A stretch of DNA of 64,000 nt, taken from positions 48,213-112,212 of the forward strand of contig DUNK01000033.1 of assembly GCA_012839355.1 (NCBI GenBank), given 5' to 3'. Origin of the DNA: Acholeplasma sp. (GTDB lineage Bacteria > Bacillota_I > Bacilli_A > Acholeplasmatales > UBA5453). A model generated the notes under the pieces. The model did no database searches. It was not told the DNA's origin and saw only the letters and a list, made by a program, of their open reading frames with translations. Positions 9,390-20,963 of the stretch are shown here, in pieces; within the stretch, counting starts at the first letter, position 1, and each line of letters starts with the position of its first letter. The position numbers were made by a program, and so were the translations under genes.

Positions 9390-12300
9390 TGTTAAATAAA
9401 GAAGTTGGTAAATTAAAATTAAAAGATTTAAAATTATCTGAAGATATAGTTACAGTTCTCCACTTAAATGGGATTGATACTTTAGAAGACTTAAATGGGT
9501 TTTCATTACTTCAACTTAGAAAATACGTTTTTAGAGAAGAAGAAGAACAGTTTGAAAAACTTGTTCCATTATTAAAGAAATATGAAATACCGACAGAAGT
9601 TAGAAACTTATCTTTATCAAAGGAATTAACAGATCATTTAGAAACTAAAAACATCACTGAAACATACGACTTAATTAATATTAAGAGAGAAGTTTATGCT
9701 GAGTTAGTTTTAAACGATGAGTTTATTGCGCAAGAATTATCACAAATTTTTAAAATTTATGGTGTTAATGTTGAAGAATTAGAAATTCATGAAGAACCAG
9801 AGGTTGATGTTGGCGAGTATGTAAGATTACAAAAAGCAAAAACAAAACCACGAAAAAGAGGATCAAAAGAGTTTTCACATTTAAGTATTAGACTTGCGAG
9901 TCCAGAAGAAATTAGAATGTGGAGTTATGGTGAAGTTTTAAACCATGAAACGATTAACTATCGTAGTTTAAAACCAGAAGATGGTGGATTATTCTGCGAA
10001 AAGATCTTTGGACCTTATAAAGATTATCAATGTCAGTGTGGTAAAAAGCGAAACATAGAAAAAGGTCAAGTCTGCGATAAGTGTGGAGTTGAAATTACAG
10101 AAGCAAAAGTTCGTCGCGAAAGAATGGGACATATTGAGTTAGAAGCCCCAGTCGTTCATACATGGTATTTAAAAAATACTCCTTCAAGATTAGCTTTATT
10201 GTTAGACATTAAAGCCAAAGACTTAGAAGAAGTAGTTTACCTTGCTAGTTATATCGTTACTAATCCTGGTGCGCCAGGTGAAACTGAACTAGTTAAAAAA
10301 CAAATTTTATCAGAAATGGAATACTCACAGTATTTTGAAAAATATGGAAACAGATTTACTGCTGAAACTGGCGCAGAAGCTGTTAAACGTTTATTGATGG
10401 ATTTAGATTTAGAAGAAGAAGCTAGAAAAATTCGTAGAAAACTAAAATCTACATCTAAACAAAAACGCGAAAGAGCGATTAAACGTTTAGAAGTTGTTGA
10501 GGCGTTTTTAAATAGCGATAATAAACCAGAATGGATGGTGCTTGATGTACTACCAGTTATTCCGCCTGATTTAAGACCGATGGTTGCACTTGATGGTGGT
10601 AGATTCGCAACAACAGATTTAAACGATTTATATCGCAGAATTATTAATAGAAACAACAGATTAAAGAAACAAAAAGAACAATTCGTTCCCCGTTTAATTA
10701 TTAAAAACGAAAAACGTCTTTTACAAGAATCTGTTGACGCTTTAATTGATAATGCTAAGAGAGGTAAAAAAGCGAGCGTTGAACGTAACAGACAATTAAA
10801 ATCATTAAGTGATATGCTCCGCGGTAAGCAAGGAAGGTTCCGTCAAAACCTATTAGGTAAACGTGTTGACTTTAGTGCTCGTAGTGTTATTATTGTTGGT
10901 CCGGACTTAGAGATGTATCAGTGTGGTATTCCTAGAGAGATGGCACTAACATTATTTAAACCTTTCGTTATTAAAGAACTAACAGACCATTTTGGTAACT
11001 TACAAGAAGCAAAAAGATCTTATGATAATAAAGACCCTGAAGCGTGGGATGCATTAGAAGAAATAGTTGTTGAACACCCAGTATTATTAAACCGTGCTCC
11101 AACTCTTCACCGTTTAGGTATTCAAGCCTTCCAACCAAAATTAATTGATGGTAAAGCGATTAGATTACACCCACTTGTAACAACAGCATTTAACGCTGAC
11201 TTTGACGGTGACCAAATGGCTGTACACGTACCTTTAAGTCACGAAGCACAAGCAGAAGCGAGACTTTTAATGTTAGGTTCTAACAACATTCTTTCACCTA
11301 AAAACGGAAGACCGGTTGTTACACCTTCACAAGATATGGTTTTAGGAAACTATTACTTAACAATGAGTAAAAAAGGATTAAAGAATGAAGGTAGTTTTTA
11401 TATTAGTATGGATGAAGCATACTTAGCTTATAAAAATGGTGAAATTGAACTTCACACATTAATTATTTTAAATCCAAACTCAATTAATAAGAAGTTTTCT
11501 GAAAGTCAAAAAGACAAGTATTTAATTACAACTTTAGGTAAATTAATATTTAACGATATTTTACCAGGGTCATTCCCATATTTAAACGAACCGACAAGAG
11601 ATAATTTGGTTGGTTATACAGATGATAGATTTTTCTTTGAAAAAGGAACAGATGCAAGAAAAGCGATTAAAAAACTAGAAAATCCTGATCCGTTTGGAGT
11701 TAAATATTTATCGCAAGTTATTGCGGAAGTATTTAAACAATTTGAAATTAATGAAACTTCAAAAATCTTAGACAAATTAAAGGATTTAGGTTTCAAATAT
11801 TCAACAGTTTCAGGAATTACAGTATCGCACTCAGACATGCAAGTTTATTCAGGTAAAGCAGCGAGAGTTAAAGAGACAGAAGAAAGAGTTGCGGCACTTG
11901 AAGAAAACTATGAAGATGGTTTATTAACAGATGAAGAAAGATACCGTTTAGTAATTCAAGAATGGGAAAAAGCCGGAGAAGATATCCAAAAAGGTGTTAT
12001 GGGTGACTTTGAGTATGATAACCATATTTATATGATGTTCCACTCAGGAGCTCGTGCTAACCCATCTAACTTCGCACAGATGTTAGGCATGCGCGGACTG
12101 ATGAGAAACCCAACCGGTGAAATTATTGAAGTTCCTGTTAAGGCAAGTTTTAAAGAAGGTTTAACAGTTTCTGAGTTCTTTATTTCGACTCACGGAGCGA
12201 GAAAAGGATCTACAGATACAGCCTTAAAGACTGCTGAATCAGGATACTTAACAAGAAGATTAGTTGATGTAGCGCAAGATGTGATTGTTGATGCAGAAGA

Positions 12301-13480
12301 TTGCGGAACAGATAAAACAGTTTTAGTTGAACCACTTTACTCAGTTGAAAAAGACGAAGTAAAAGAAACAATTCCACTATACGATAGAATTGTTGGTAGA
12401 TTTGCAGGTGAACCAGTATTCCATCCAAAGACTGGAGAAATGCTTGTTGATCGCGATGAATTAATTACTAATGAAATTGCTGAAGAAATAACTAACTTAG
12501 GTATTAAGGCAGTTCGTATCCGCAGTGTATTTACATGTAATAGCTATACGGGCGTGTGCATGAAGTGTTATGGTAGAAACTTAGCGACTAACAAGATAGT
12601 TGAAATGGGCGAAGCGGTTGGAGTTATTGCTGCACAATCAATTGGTGAGCCTGGTACACAGTTAACGATGCGTACATTCCACACAGGTGGGGTTGCATCA
12701 AGTACAGATATTACTGCTGGTTTACCACGTGTTCAAGAGTTGTTTGAGGCAAGAAAGCCAAAAGGTAAAGCGACAATTGTTGAAGAAAGATCTAAGGTTA
12801 AGAAAATCGAAAACAAAGCTCATGAGATTATCGTTACAATAACTGAGTTAGGTAAAGAAGAAGCAAAAGAGAAGAAAATCACATTAGATCCAAACTCACA
12901 ATTATTAGTTAAAGAAGGCGACATCTTAAAGCCGGGCGATAGAATTAATAAAGGTTCAATTGATCCAAAAGAACTCTTAAGAGCTACAGATGTTAGAACT
13001 GTTGAAAAATATTTACTTGAAGAAATTCAAAAAGTATATAGAATTACCGGTGAAGAAATTTCTGATAAGCACATTGAAATAATTATTAGACAAATGCTTA
13101 AGAAAGTAAGAATTATTTATGAAGCAGAAACTGATTTATTACCGGGTTCAGAAGTATCAATTAGAGATTTCTATGAAGCCAATGAAGCGGCAATTAAAGA
13201 AGGAAAACGACCAGCGATTGGCCAAACAATTTTATTAGGAATCGCTAAAGCCGCTTTACAAAGCGAATCATTCTTATCAGCGGCATCATTCCAAGAAACA
13301 ACAAGAGTCTTAACAGATGCAGCTGTTCATGGTAAATCTGATGAGTTACACGGATTAAAAGAAAACGTAATTATCGGCGGATTAATCCCAGCTGGTACAG
13401 GTATTTTAAAAGAAAAATCCTATACATATTTAGGTGAAGATTTAGAGGAAGAAGAAATAAGTGAAGAGGGCTCTTTTTAA
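9389..13480 (+). CDS. rpoC: DNA-directed RNA polymerase subunit beta-prime, with N-terminal alpha-CTD-like extension
   Basis: Beta-prime carries the active-site Mg motif NADFDGDQM (near residue 607) and the zinc ribbon CQCGKK...CDKCGVE (near 211-230). The usual beta-prime start ([15 protein letters not shown]) appears only at about residue 169. The preceding ~150 residues hold two segments patterned like the RpoA C-terminal domain: [20 protein letters not shown] with GIDTLEDL (8-62) and [14 protein letters not shown] with ITETYDL (71-128), then a basic linker. It follows rpoB with a 1-nt overlap and AGGAGG in the rpoB end. Length 1363 against about 1199 in Bacillus. Confidence 0.97.
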   Translation: MLNKEVGKLKLKDLKLSEDIVTVLHLNGIDTLEDLNGFSLLQLRKYVFREEEEQFEKLVPLLKKYEIPTEVRNLSLSKELTDHLETKNITETYDLINIKREVYAELVLNDEFIAQELSQIFKIYGVNVEELEIHEEPEVDVGEYVRLQKAKTKPRKRGSKEFSHLSIRLASPEEIRMWSYGEVLNHETINYRSLKPEDGGLFCEKIFGPYKDYQCQCGKKRNIEKGQVCDKCGVEITEAKVRRERMGHIELEAPVVHTWYLKNTPSRLALLLDIKAKDLEEVVYLASYIVTNPGAPGETELVKKQILSEMEYSQYFEKYGNRFTAETGAEAVKRLLMDLDLEEEARKIRRKLKSTSKQKRERAIKRLEVVEAFLNSDNKPEWMVLDVLPVIPPDLRPMVALDGGRFATTDLNDLYRRIINRNNRLKKQKEQFVPRLIIKNEKRLLQESVDALIDNAKRGKKASVERNRQLKSLSDMLRGKQGRFRQNLLGKRVDFSARSVIIVGPDLEMYQCGIPREMALTLFKPFVIKELTDHFGNLQEAKRSYDNKDPEAWDALEEIVVEHPVLLNRAPTLHRLGIQAFQPKLIDGKAIRLHPLVTTAFNADFDGDQMAVHVPLSHEAQAEARLLMLGSNNILSPKNGRPVVTPSQDMVLGNYYLTMSKKGLKNEGSFYISMDEAYLAYKNGEIELHTLIILNPNSINKKFSESQKDKYLITTLGKLIFNDILPGSFPYLNEPTRDNLVGYTDDRFFFEKGTDARKAIKKLENPDPFGVKYLSQVIAEVFKQFEINETSKILDKLKDLGFKYSTVSGITVSHSDMQVYSGKAARVKETEERVAALEENYEDGLLTDEERYRLVIQEWEKAGEDIQKGVMGDFEYDNHIYMMFHSGARANPSNFAQMLGMRGLMRNPTGEIIEVPVKASFKEGLTVSEFFISTHGARKGSTDTALKTAESGYLTRRLVDVAQDVIVDAEDCGTDKTVLVEPLYSVEKDEVKETIPLYDRIVGRFAGEPVFHPKTGEMLVDRDELITNEIAEEITNLGIKAVRIRSVFTCNSYTGVCMKCYGRNLATNKIVEMGEAVGVIAAQSIGEPGTQLTMRTFHTGGVASSTDITAGLPRVQELFEARKPKGKATIVEERSKVKKIENKAHEIIVTITELGKEEAKEKKITLDPNSQLLVKEGDILKPGDRINKGSIDPKELLRATDVRTVEKYLLEEIQKVYRITGEEISDKHIEIIIRQMLKKVRIIYEAETDLLPGSEVSIRDFYEANEAAIKEGKRPAIGQTILLGIAKAALQSESFLSAASFQETTRVLTDAAVHGKSDELHGLKENVIIGGLIPAGTGILKEKSYTYLGEDLEEEEISEEGSF

Positions 13481-13500
13481 GGGTCCTCTCCTAATTTCTT
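13466..13500 (+). terminator. Terminator overlapping the rpoC stop
   Basis: GAGGGCTCTT pairs with AAGGGTCCTC around TTT, with the rpoC TAA in the hairpin, followed by a broken T tract. The rpsL promoter begins nine bases later, so leakage is likely tolerated. Confidence 0.6.
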
Positions 13501-13508
13501 TAAAAAGA

Positions 13509-13537
13509 TTGACAACAACTTTTAAAAGTTGTATAAT
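13509..13537 (+). promoter_or_regulatory. Promoter and leader of the str operon
   Basis: TTGACA (13509-13514), 17 nt, TATAAT (13532-13537), a perfect consensus. The ~105-nt leader contains two hairpins, TTTTGGC...GCCAAAA (13570-13591) and the near-palindrome TGGCCATGTGGCCA (13618-13631), the latter close to the rpsL ribosome binding site; a role in autogenous control is possible. Confidence 0.85.
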
Positions 13538-13647
13538 AATATCGCTGTCAAAAGCAAACAACAAATATTTTGGCTTAGTAATGCCAAAATAATATTTTGA
13601 AAAAGAAATGGAACACTTGGCCATGTGGCCAGTAGAAAGGAGAACAT

Positions 13648-14061
13648 ATGCCAACGATTTCCCAATTAGTTAGAAAAGGAAGACAAAGTAAGACAACAAA
13701 ATCAAAATCACCTTATTTAGGCTTAGGCTATAATAGTATCAAAAAACATCATACAAATTATGATAGCCCACAAAAACGTGGAGTATGTGTTAGGGTTACT
13801 ACAATGACACCTAGAAAACCAAACTCTGCATTAAGAAAATATGCACGTGTTAGATTGTCTAATGGAATTGAAGTTAACGCTTATATTCCAGGTGAAGGTC
13901 ACGCATTACAAGAGCACAGTGTTGTTTTAGTTCGCGGTGGACGTGTAAAAGACTTACCGGGTGTTAGATATCATATCGTTAGAGGAACTCTTGACGCATC
14001 AGGTGTTGAAAAACGCAGGCAGTCACGTTCTAAATATGGTACACCACGCCCAAGCAAATAA
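13648..14061 (+). CDS. rpsL: 30S ribosomal protein S12
   Basis: S12 sits at the decoding centre. [49 protein letters not shown] and the closing [10 protein letters not shown] are conserved; 137 residues. Arg56 occupies the place of the key lysine (E. coli Lys43, TPKKPNS), a substitution known from streptomycin-resistant mutants; the second key lysine (VKDLPGV) is kept. AAAGGAG precedes the ATG. First gene of rpsL-rpsG-fusA-tuf. Confidence 0.97.
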   Translation: MPTISQLVRKGRQSKTTKSKSPYLGLGYNSIKKHHTNYDSPQKRGVCVRVTTMTPRKPNSALRKYARVRLSNGIEVNAYIPGEGHALQEHSVVLVRGGRVKDLPGVRYHIVRGTLDASGVEKRRQSRSKYGTPRPSK

Positions 14062-14111
14062 TTAATAGTATAAGAAGATTTTAAAAGGTTTATTTTGAAA
14101 GGAGGATACAT

Positions 14112-14582
14112 ATGCCAAGAAAAGGACATGTTCCGAAGCGAGATGTATTGCCTGACCCGATTTATAACTCAAAATTAGTAACGAAATTAATTAATGCGAT
14201 AATGCTTGATGGTAAAAAAGGTACTGCTCAATCAATTTTATATGGTGCTTTTAGACTTGTTGAAAAAACAACAGGTGAAGAAGCGATGGCTGTATTTAAT
14301 CAAGCGTTGGAAAACATTATGCCGATATTAGAAACGAGATCAAGAAGAATAGGTGGTCAAAACTACCAAGTTCCAACTGAAGTTCGTCCAGAAAGAAAAG
14401 AGGTATTAGGGTTAAGATGGTTAGTGCAATATGCAAGACTAAGACATGAAAAAACAATGGAAGAAAGATTAGCAAAAGAAATAATCGATGCTTCTAAAGG
14501 TACTGGTGCAGCTGTTAAGAAACGCGAAGACACTCATAGAATGGCAGAGGCTAACAAAGCATTTGCTCATTACAGGTGGTAA
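14112..14582 (+). CDS. rpsG: 30S ribosomal protein S7
   Basis: S7 organises the 3' major domain of 16S rRNA and contacts the E site. The 156 residues start [16 protein letters not shown], contain [16 protein letters not shown] and end with AHYRW, as in Bacillus. AAAGGAGG stands 8 nt before ATG 14112. Its last codons (AGGTGG) provide the Shine-Dalgarno site of fusA, which starts 4 nt after the stop. Confidence 0.97.
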   Translation: MPRKGHVPKRDVLPDPIYNSKLVTKLINAIMLDGKKGTAQSILYGAFRLVEKTTGEEAMAVFNQALENIMPILETRSRRIGGQNYQVPTEVRPERKEVLGLRWLVQYARLRHEKTMEERLAKEIIDASKGTGAAVKKREDTHRMAEANKAFAHYRW

Positions 14583-14585
14583 TTT

Positions 14586-16658
14586 ATGTCTAGAGAATAT
14601 CCATTAGACAAAACCCGCAACATTGGTATTATGGCACACATTGATGCCGGCAAGACGACAACGACTGAAAGAATTTTGTTTCATACAAATAAAATTCACC
14701 GCTTAGGTGAAACACATGATGGTGCTAGCCAAATGGATTGGATGGAACAAGAACAAGAACGTGGGATTACAATTACTAGTGCGGCAACTACGGCTTATTG
14801 GAAAGAGTATAAATTAAATATAATTGATACTCCAGGGCATGTAGACTTTACAGTTGAAGTTTCTAGAAGTTTAAGAGTTTTAGATGGAGCGATTACACTT
14901 TTAGATGCACAAGCAGGAGTAGAACCACAAACTGAAACGGTTTGGCGTCAAGCAACTGAGTATAAAGTCCCAAGAATTATTTTAATTAACAAGATGGATA
15001 AAACAGGTGCAGACTTTGCCTATTCAATTAATTCAATTCATGAAAGATTAGGAGTTAAGGCATCTGCAGTTCAGTTGCCAATTGGTGCGGAAAGCAAATT
15101 TAACGGAATAATTGATTTAGTAGAATTAAAAGCGTATGAGTATGATGGCGAACCAGAAGAAAACCCAAAACTAATTGAAATTCCGAGCGAGTTAAAAGAT
15201 TTAGTATTAGAAAAAAGAAATGAATTAATCGAAACATTAGCTGATTTCGATGAAGAATTAATGGTTGCTTATTTAGAAGGTGAAGAGATATCACCAAAAC
15301 TTATTAAAAGAGCAATCCGTAAAGGTACACTATCTGTTGAGTTTTTCCCAGTATTTTGTGGAACGGCTTTCCGTAATAAAGGGATTAAGTTTGTTTTAGA
15401 TGCGATTATTGATTACTTACCTTCACCGCTCGATGTAGCAGGAGTTAAAGGAATTAATTCTAAAGATGAAGAAGTGTTAATAATACCGGCTGATGATGAA
15501 CCATTCGTCGCTTTAGCATTTAAAGTTATGACAGATCCGTTTGTTGGAAGATTAACATTCTTTAGAGTGTATTCAGGAAAACTAAAAACGGGATCATATA
15601 TTTATAATACAAACAAAGAAAACCGTGAAAGAATAGGTAGATTACTAATAATGCACGCAAATCACCGAGAGGAAACTGATGAAGTTTATACAGGCGATAT
15701 TGCGGCAGCAATCGGTTTAAGACAAACAACAACTGGTGATACACTAGCATCAGTGGGACAAAGTGTTATTTTAGAATCAATGAATTTCCCAGAACCAGTT
15801 ATTAGTGTAGCGATTGAACCAAAAACTCAGCAAGACCAAGAAAAAATTGCGCAAGCACTAATTAAACTTGCAGAGGAAGACCCGACATTTAAAACTAGAC
15901 ATGATAAAGAAACGGGTCAAACATTAATTTCGGGAATGGGAGAGTTACATTTAGATATTATTGTTGACCGTCTTAAAAGAGAGTTTAGAGTTGGAGCTAA
16001 TGTTGGTAAACCGGAAGTGTCATATAGAGAGACAATTACGAAACCAGCAGAAATAGAAGGAAAGTTTATTCGTCAATCTGGTGGTAGAGGTCAATATGGA
16101 CATGTTAATATTAGGTTTGAACCAAACCCAGGTGGAGGCTTTAAATTCGTTGATAAAATAGTCGGTGGAGTTATTCCTAAAGAATATATAAAACCGATTG
16201 AAAAAGGCTTAGAAGAAGCCTTAGAAACAGGAATAGTTGCTGGTTATCCAGTGATGGACATTAAAGCAACTTTATATGATGGTTCATATCATGAAGTTGA
16301 TTCAAGTGAGTTAGCGTTTAGAATAGCAGCTAGCGACGCTCTTAGAAAAACAAGAGAGTTATGTGCTCCAACATTATTAGAACCTATAATGAAGTTGGAT
16401 GTTACTACACCAAATGATTATGTAGGAAACGTAATTGGTGATATTACCTCAAGAAGAGGAAGATTAGAAAGCCAAGAGATGAAAGGTGCGAATTTAATAA
16501 GCGTATCAGCGTTTGTCCCACTGGCAGAATTATTTGGTTATGCAACAGCGTTAAGAAGCGTAACACAAGGAAGAGCAACATTTGTAATGCAATTTGATAG
16601 ATATGAAAAAGCACCTAAAGAGATCGCTGATGAGATAATAACAAAGAGAAACGGTTAA
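14586..16658 (+). CDS. fusA: Elongation factor G
   Basis: EF-G is the GTPase that drives translocation. G motifs are intact: [15 protein letters not shown] (G1, near residue 18), RGITITSAA (switch I/G2), DTPGHVDF (G3) and NKMDKTGAD (G4). Domain IV shows GGRGQYGHV and domain V the final [18 protein letters not shown]. Length 690 is standard. Transcribed with rpsL and rpsG; a 100-nt gap precedes tuf. Confidence 0.98.
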   Translation: MSREYPLDKTRNIGIMAHIDAGKTTTTERILFHTNKIHRLGETHDGASQMDWMEQEQERGITITSAATTAYWKEYKLNIIDTPGHVDFTVEVSRSLRVLDGAITLLDAQAGVEPQTETVWRQATEYKVPRIILINKMDKTGADFAYSINSIHERLGVKASAVQLPIGAESKFNGIIDLVELKAYEYDGEPEENPKLIEIPSELKDLVLEKRNELIETLADFDEELMVAYLEGEEISPKLIKRAIRKGTLSVEFFPVFCGTAFRNKGIKFVLDAIIDYLPSPLDVAGVKGINSKDEEVLIIPADDEPFVALAFKVMTDPFVGRLTFFRVYSGKLKTGSYIYNTNKENRERIGRLLIMHANHREETDEVYTGDIAAAIGLRQTTTGDTLASVGQSVILESMNFPEPVISVAIEPKTQQDQEKIAQALIKLAEEDPTFKTRHDKETGQTLISGMGELHLDIIVDRLKREFRVGANVGKPEVSYRETITKPAEIEGKFIRQSGGRGQYGHVNIRFEPNPGGGFKFVDKIVGGVIPKEYIKPIEKGLEEALETGIVAGYPVMDIKATLYDGSYHEVDSSELAFRIAASDALRKTRELCAPTLLEPIMKLDVTTPNDYVGNVIGDITSRRGRLESQEMKGANLISVSAFVPLAELFGYATALRSVTQGRATFVMQFDRYEKAPKEIADEIITKRNG

Positions 16659-16760
16659 AAACTTGCAAAAGCAGCGATGATAGGTTAAAATTATAATTAG
16701 TTAAAAAGTTAATTTACAATTAACTATATTAAAATATATAAATAGTAAGGAGAAAGTATA

Positions 16761-17945
16761 ATGGCAAAACAAAAATTTGAAAGAACGAAACCACACGTAA
16801 ACGTTGGTACAATCGGTCACGTAGACCACGGTAAAACAACTTTAACAGCGGCGATTACAGTTGTATTAGCTAAAAAAGGATTTGCAGAATTTAAAGACTA
16901 TGCGTCTATTGATAAAGCACCCGAAGAAAGAGAAAGAGGAATTACAATTAGCACATCGCACGTTGAATATGAAACAGAAACGCGTCACTACGCACACGTT
17001 GACTGCCCAGGACACGCAGACTATGTTAAAAACATGATTACTGGTGCTGCACAAATGGACGGCGGTATCTTAGTAGTTTCTGCAGCTGATGGCCCAATGC
17101 CTCAAACAAGAGAACACATCTTATTAGCACGTCAAGTTGGCGTACCTAAGTTAGTTGTATTCTTAAACAAAGCAGACTTAGTAGATGACGAAGAGTTAAT
17201 CGAGTTAGTTGAAATGGAAGTTAGAGAATTATTAAGCGAATATGACTTCCCTGGCGATGAAATTCCGATTATTGCAGGATCAGCTTTAAAAGCTTTAGAT
17301 GGTGATGAAGCTGCACAAGAAAAGATTTTAGAATTAATGCAAGCTGTTGATGACTACATTGACACTCCGTTAAGAGATACTGATAAACCATTCTTAATGC
17401 CAGTTGAGGACGTATTTACGATTACTGGTCGTGGTACAGTTGCTACAGGTAGAGTTGAACGTGGAACAGTTAAAGTTAACGAACCAGTTGAAATTGTCGG
17501 TTTAAGACCAACTCGTCAAACAGTTGTTACTGGAGTAGAAATGTTTAGAAAATTACTAGACAGAGCTGAAGCAGGAGACAACATTGGTGCACTTTTAAGA
17601 GGAGTATCAAGAACTGAAGTTGAACGTGGTCAAGTATTAGCTAAACCAGGTTCAGTTAAACCGCATAAAAAGTTTGAAGCTCAAGTTTACGTTTTAAGTA
17701 AAGAAGAAGGTGGAAGACACACTCCATTCTTCGCAAACTATAGACCTCAGTTTTATTTCCGTACAACAGACGTTACAGGTATTATTCAATTACCAGCAGG
17801 CGTTGAAATGATTATGCCTGGCGATAATACAGCAATGGTAGTTGAATTAATTAGCCCAATCGCAATTGAAGAAGGAACTAAATTCTCAATTCGTGAAGGT
17901 GGAAAAACTGTAGGAGCAGGTTCAGTTACTAAGATTTTAGCTTAA
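16761..17945 (+). CDS. tuf: Elongation factor Tu
   Basis: EF-Tu delivers aminoacyl-tRNA. [14 protein letters not shown] (G1, residue 18), [26 protein letters not shown] (G3) and NKADLVDD (G4) are present, with domains II and III following ([33 protein letters not shown]). Length 394, typical. AAGGAG precedes ATG 16761. Codon choice is less AT-biased than in the neighbours, as expected of a highly expressed gene. A terminator follows. Confidence 0.98.
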   Translation: MAKQKFERTKPHVNVGTIGHVDHGKTTLTAAITVVLAKKGFAEFKDYASIDKAPEERERGITISTSHVEYETETRHYAHVDCPGHADYVKNMITGAAQMDGGILVVSAADGPMPQTREHILLARQVGVPKLVVFLNKADLVDDEELIELVEMEVRELLSEYDFPGDEIPIIAGSALKALDGDEAAQEKILELMQAVDDYIDTPLRDTDKPFLMPVEDVFTITGRGTVATGRVERGTVKVNEPVEIVGLRPTRQTVVTGVEMFRKLLDRAEAGDNIGALLRGVSRTEVERGQVLAKPGSVKPHKKFEAQVYVLSKEEGGRHTPFFANYRPQFYFRTTDVTGIIQLPAGVEMIMPGDNTAMVVELISPIAIEEGTKFSIREGGKTVGAGSVTKILA

Positions 17946-17960
17946 TATTAAAATTAATTA

Positions 17961-17991
17961 AAAACCATATCTTAGCGGATATGGTTTTTTT
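17961..17991 (+). terminator. Terminator of the str operon
   Basis: AAAACCATATC pairs with GATATGGTTTT around TTAGCG and runs into a T7 tract. Confidence 0.92.
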
Positions 17992-18043
17992 CTTATCATT
18001 CTATGATAAAATATACTTACTACTTGAAAAAGGAAGAAGAATA

Positions 18044-18811
18044 ATGATTGATACACACGCTCATTTGACTGAAAAAGTTTTATATGAAGATTTAGATAAT
18101 ATCATTAAAAAGGCTAAAGAATTTGGTGTTAATGATATCATTTCTGTTGGAATGACAAATACTCATAATATAAGAGCGATTAAGATTGCTGAAAAATATG
18201 AAAATGTTTATGCAACTGTAGGTATTCATCCAAATGAGGCAACAAGAGAAAAGTTAGATTTAAACTTGTTAAGAGAACAAGCCAATCATAAAAAAGTTAT
18301 CGCAATCGGGGAGATTGGGATAGATTTATATAGAAACAAAGAAACTTTAGAAATTCAAAAAAAATACTTTATTAAACAAATAAAGTTAGCAATGGAACTT
18401 GATCTACCTATTATTGTTCACTCAAGAAACTCAGCAGAAGTTATTTATGATATATTAAAAGATTATAAAGGTGTAAAAGGTGTTATGCATTGTTATAGCG
18501 AACATCCTGAACTGGTTAGTAAGTTTATCGATTTAGGCTTTTATATAAGCGTTGGTGGTATAGTGACATTTAAAAGCGCAGAAGTAGTCAGAGATATTGC
18601 TAAAATGATACCGATAGATAGATTATTAATTGAGACCGATGCGCCTTATTTGGCGCCGATGCCTTATCGAGGCAAAAGAAATGAACCTGCTTATGTAAAA
18701 TATACAATGTTAAAACTAGCAGAAGTTAAAAATATTAACGAAAAAGAACTAGTTAATATTATGAGAGAAAATACATACCGTCTATTTTCAAAAATGAAGC
18801 GAAAAAGTTAA
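18044..18811 (+). CDS. tatD: TatD family metal-dependent DNase/hydrolase
   Basis: TIM-barrel amidohydrolase-fold nuclease acting on DNA ends or as D-aminoacyl-type hydrolase. Metal ligands are visible: DTHAHL at the start, GEIGIDLY (near 84), HSRNS (near 123), HCYSE (near 150) and ETDAPYL (near 197). ATG 18044 gives MIDTHAHL and 255 residues, the family norm, with AGGAAG upstream. It stands behind the tuf terminator. Confidence 0.92.
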   Translation: MIDTHAHLTEKVLYEDLDNIIKKAKEFGVNDIISVGMTNTHNIRAIKIAEKYENVYATVGIHPNEATREKLDLNLLREQANHKKVIAIGEIGIDLYRNKETLEIQKKYFIKQIKLAMELDLPIIVHSRNSAEVIYDILKDYKGVKGVMHCYSEHPELVSKFIDLGFYISVGGIVTFKSAEVVRDIAKMIPIDRLLIETDAPYLAPMPYRGKRNEPAYVKYTMLKLAEVKNINEKELVNIMRENTYRLFSKMKRKS

Positions 18812-18851
18812 TGTTTTATGGTAAAATAGATATGTTGAGGTGTAAGAGTAA

Positions 18852-19640
18852 ATGTTATTTAATAGTTTATTATTAAAAATTGAAACAGGCCAGGAGTTAA
18901 CAAAACAACAAGAAAAAAGATTAGCGAGATCTTTAATGTTAATTCCGTCTTTACTTAGAATGACTATTTATGTCATAATTGCTGTTGCAGTAATTTTATT
19001 GCTGTATGTTGGGTTTATTGGTGGATATCCACCAATAGGAGCAAGTTTAGCATTTATTCTTGCTGGTGTTTTACTTTTACTTATGGGAATGTTAATGATT
19101 GTCCCAAAAGTTATAAGAATTAAAAAATATTTGGATACTGTTAATAAATATTATGAGATTAGATTTAAAGATTATAAAGACTTAGATTTATATTATATAG
19201 ATCAACATGTAAGTCCGTATATAAAGCCATTAAGCACGAAAAAGATTTATGTTTTAACTGATGGTTATCATTTTCTCTTTATGTCTGACCCTTTTAAAAA
19301 TACTGAATATAAAATGCCAAAACTATTTAATGCAAATAAAGAAGATAGTTACTTAAGAGTAATTAATAAAGAAGTAAGTGAACACTCACAAATAATGGTA
19401 AGGTTAGAAGATGTAGAAAACTTCTACATAACATCTAATAATATTCCTGAAGAAAAACCAATTAAGCAAGTAAGATTAGCTAAATATATTAAATATTTCT
19501 TTAATCAAACATCTAATTATGTTGAAAGTTGTATAGTTGTATTAAAGTTAAAGTCTGGAGTTATTTTACGCTTATCACATGAAATATATCCAGTCTTAAA
19601 AAACTTAATGATACACAAAGAAAGAAAAGATGAATTCTAA
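18852..19640 (+). CDS. Hypothetical membrane protein, two TM helices
   Basis: I do not recognise this 262-residue protein. An N-terminal helix rich in charged residues is followed by two hydrophobic segments (about 38-56 and 63-85, joined by GGYPPIGAS), then a soluble mixed alpha/beta domain with a Tyr-rich segment and a basic C-terminus (HKERKDEF). GAGGTG precedes ATG 18852. The end overlaps the next gene by 11 nt, so the two are probably co-translated. Confidence 0.7.
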   Translation: MLFNSLLLKIETGQELTKQQEKRLARSLMLIPSLLRMTIYVIIAVAVILLLYVGFIGGYPPIGASLAFILAGVLLLLMGMLMIVPKVIRIKKYLDTVNKYYEIRFKDYKDLDLYYIDQHVSPYIKPLSTKKIYVLTDGYHFLFMSDPFKNTEYKMPKLFNANKEDSYLRVINKEVSEHSQIMVRLEDVENFYITSNNIPEEKPIKQVRLAKYIKYFFNQTSNYVESCIVVLKLKSGVILRLSHEIYPVLKNLMIHKERKDEF

Positions 19641-20100
19641 AGACGTTTTAAACTTATTAAAAGAGAAAAAAATGACAATTTCTTTTGCAGAATCCATTAC
19701 TGGTGGCAAGTTAGCAAGCGAGTTTGTTGGTAATGAAGGTGCATCAGAAGTGTTTAGTTTGGGTCTGGTTACATACTCAAATAAAATGAAGACCAAACTA
19801 TTAAATGTGAGCGAAGAAACGCTTGAAAAACACGGAGTTGTTTCTGCTGAGGTTGTTAGGATAATGGCTTTAAATGCACAAAAACTGGCTAATGCTGATA
19901 TTAGTGTAGCGACTAGCGGAAACGCTGGGCCAACAGTTTTAGGTGATACAAATGTTGGTGATGTTTATGTAGGAATTATTGTTAAAGGAAACATCAACAC
20001 TTATAAGTTAATTATCAAAGAAAAAACAAGAAAGAAAATTATAAATGAAGTAGTAAAAGAAGTTTGGAATTTAATATACAAAACATTAAAAGAATGTTAA
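19630..20100 (+). CDS. CinA C-terminal domain protein (PncC-like nicotinamide-nucleotide amidase)
   Basis: Resembles the C-terminal amidohydrolase domain of CinA, which deamidates NMN to NaMN in NAD salvage. The conserved pieces are SFAESITGGKLASEFV, GASEVFSLGLVTYSN, GVVSAEVVRIMA and TSGNAGPTV. At 156 residues it is the stand-alone form without the N-terminal MoaB-like domain. In Bacillus and relatives cinA sits near recA; here it is separate and overlaps the preceding membrane protein by 11 nt. Confidence 0.85.
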   Translation: MNSKDVLNLLKEKKMTISFAESITGGKLASEFVGNEGASEVFSLGLVTYSNKMKTKLLNVSEETLEKHGVVSAEVVRIMALNAQKLANADISVATSGNAGPTVLGDTNVGDVYVGIIVKGNINTYKLIIKEKTRKKIINEVVKEVWNLIYKTLKEC

Positions 20101-20123
20101 ACAATTAATGCGGGAAAAAAGAA

Positions 20124-20152
20124 TTGTATATTACTATTCTTTATGTTATAAT
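20124..20152 (+). promoter_or_regulatory. Promoter and leader of rpsF-ssb-rpsR
   Basis: TTGTAT (20124-20129), 17 nt, TATAAT (20147-20152). The leader then holds a long hairpin GTCATATTA...TAATATGAC (20183-20203), close to the rpsF Shine-Dalgarno site. Bacterial rpsF leaders often bind the S6:S18 complex; whether this hairpin does so is not shown. Confidence 0.8.
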
Positions 20153-20229
20153 AACAAAGCGTAGTTATTAAGAACTATCCTTGTCATATTATATTAATAT
20201 GACCAAATAGACCAGAAGGAGGAATAAAA

Positions 20230-20517
20230 ATGAAAAAGTACGAAATAATGTATATTGTTAAACCTGATGTTGAATCGGAAAGACTTAACAATGTTATTGA
20301 GAGACTAAGCAAAACAATTACAGACTTTGATTCAACTATTCTTGAACACAAAGAAATGGGTTTAAAAGAACTAGCTTATGAAATCCAACACTACAGAAAA
20401 GGTTACTATATCTGGCAGTCTGTAGAAGCAACTAATGAAGCAGTTGCTGAGTTCAATAGAATTGCAAGAATTACTGAAGATGTTATTCGTTTCATCGTAT
20501 TAAAAGACGAAAGATAA
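20230..20517 (+). CDS. rpsF: 30S ribosomal protein S6
   Basis: S6 pairs with S18 on the platform of the small subunit. MKKYEIMYIVKPDVE, LAYEIQHYRKGYYI and the closing EDVIRFIVLKDER are typical; 95 residues is the usual length. AGAAGGAGG precedes the ATG. It heads the conserved rpsF-ssb-rpsR unit. Confidence 0.96.
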   Translation: MKKYEIMYIVKPDVESERLNNVIERLSKTITDFDSTILEHKEMGLKELAYEIQHYRKGYYIWQSVEATNEAVAEFNRIARITEDVIRFIVLKDER

Positions 20518-20529
20518 GGGGGAGTATTC

Positions 20530-20949
20530 ATGATGAATAGAGTCGTATTAGTAGGAAGAATTACTCATGATTTAGAATTAGCATACACAACTGCTGGAGT
20601 TGCGGTTATGAGTTTTTCACTCGCCGTTAATCGTAATTATGTAAATGAACAAGGCGAAAGAGATGCAGATTTCATTAGATGTGTTGTGTGGCGTGGCCAA
20701 GCAGAAAACATGGCTAAATACGTTGGCAAAGGTTCTTTAATCGGAGTTGATGGAAGAATCCAAAGCAGAAATTATGAAACCCCACAAGGCGAAAAAAGAA
20801 CAGCCGTTGAAGTTATCGCAGATCAAGTTATATTTTTAGAACCGAAAAGTGCTCGTGAAGGATATGAGTATGATCAAGGTTTTGAAGAAGATGATGAGTT
20901 ATACGAATCAGCTTTGGATATAGCTAGCGATGATGATTTACCATTTTAA
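20530..20949 (+). CDS. ssb: Single-stranded DNA-binding protein
   Basis: OB-fold protein coating ss[39 protein letters not shown] and GRIQSRNYE are conserved, and the acidic C-terminal tip DDDLPF that docks partner proteins is intact. 139 residues. Either of two adjacent ATG codons (20530 or 20533) may start it; GGGGGAG lies just upstream. Between rpsF and rpsR as in Bacillus. Confidence 0.96.
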   Translation: MMNRVVLVGRITHDLELAYTTAGVAVMSFSLAVNRNYVNEQGERDADFIRCVVWRGQAENMAKYVGKGSLIGVDGRIQSRNYETPQGEKRTAVEVIADQVIFLEPKSAREGYEYDQGFEEDDELYESALDIASDDDLPF

Positions 20950-20963
20950 AAAGGAGTAGAAAA

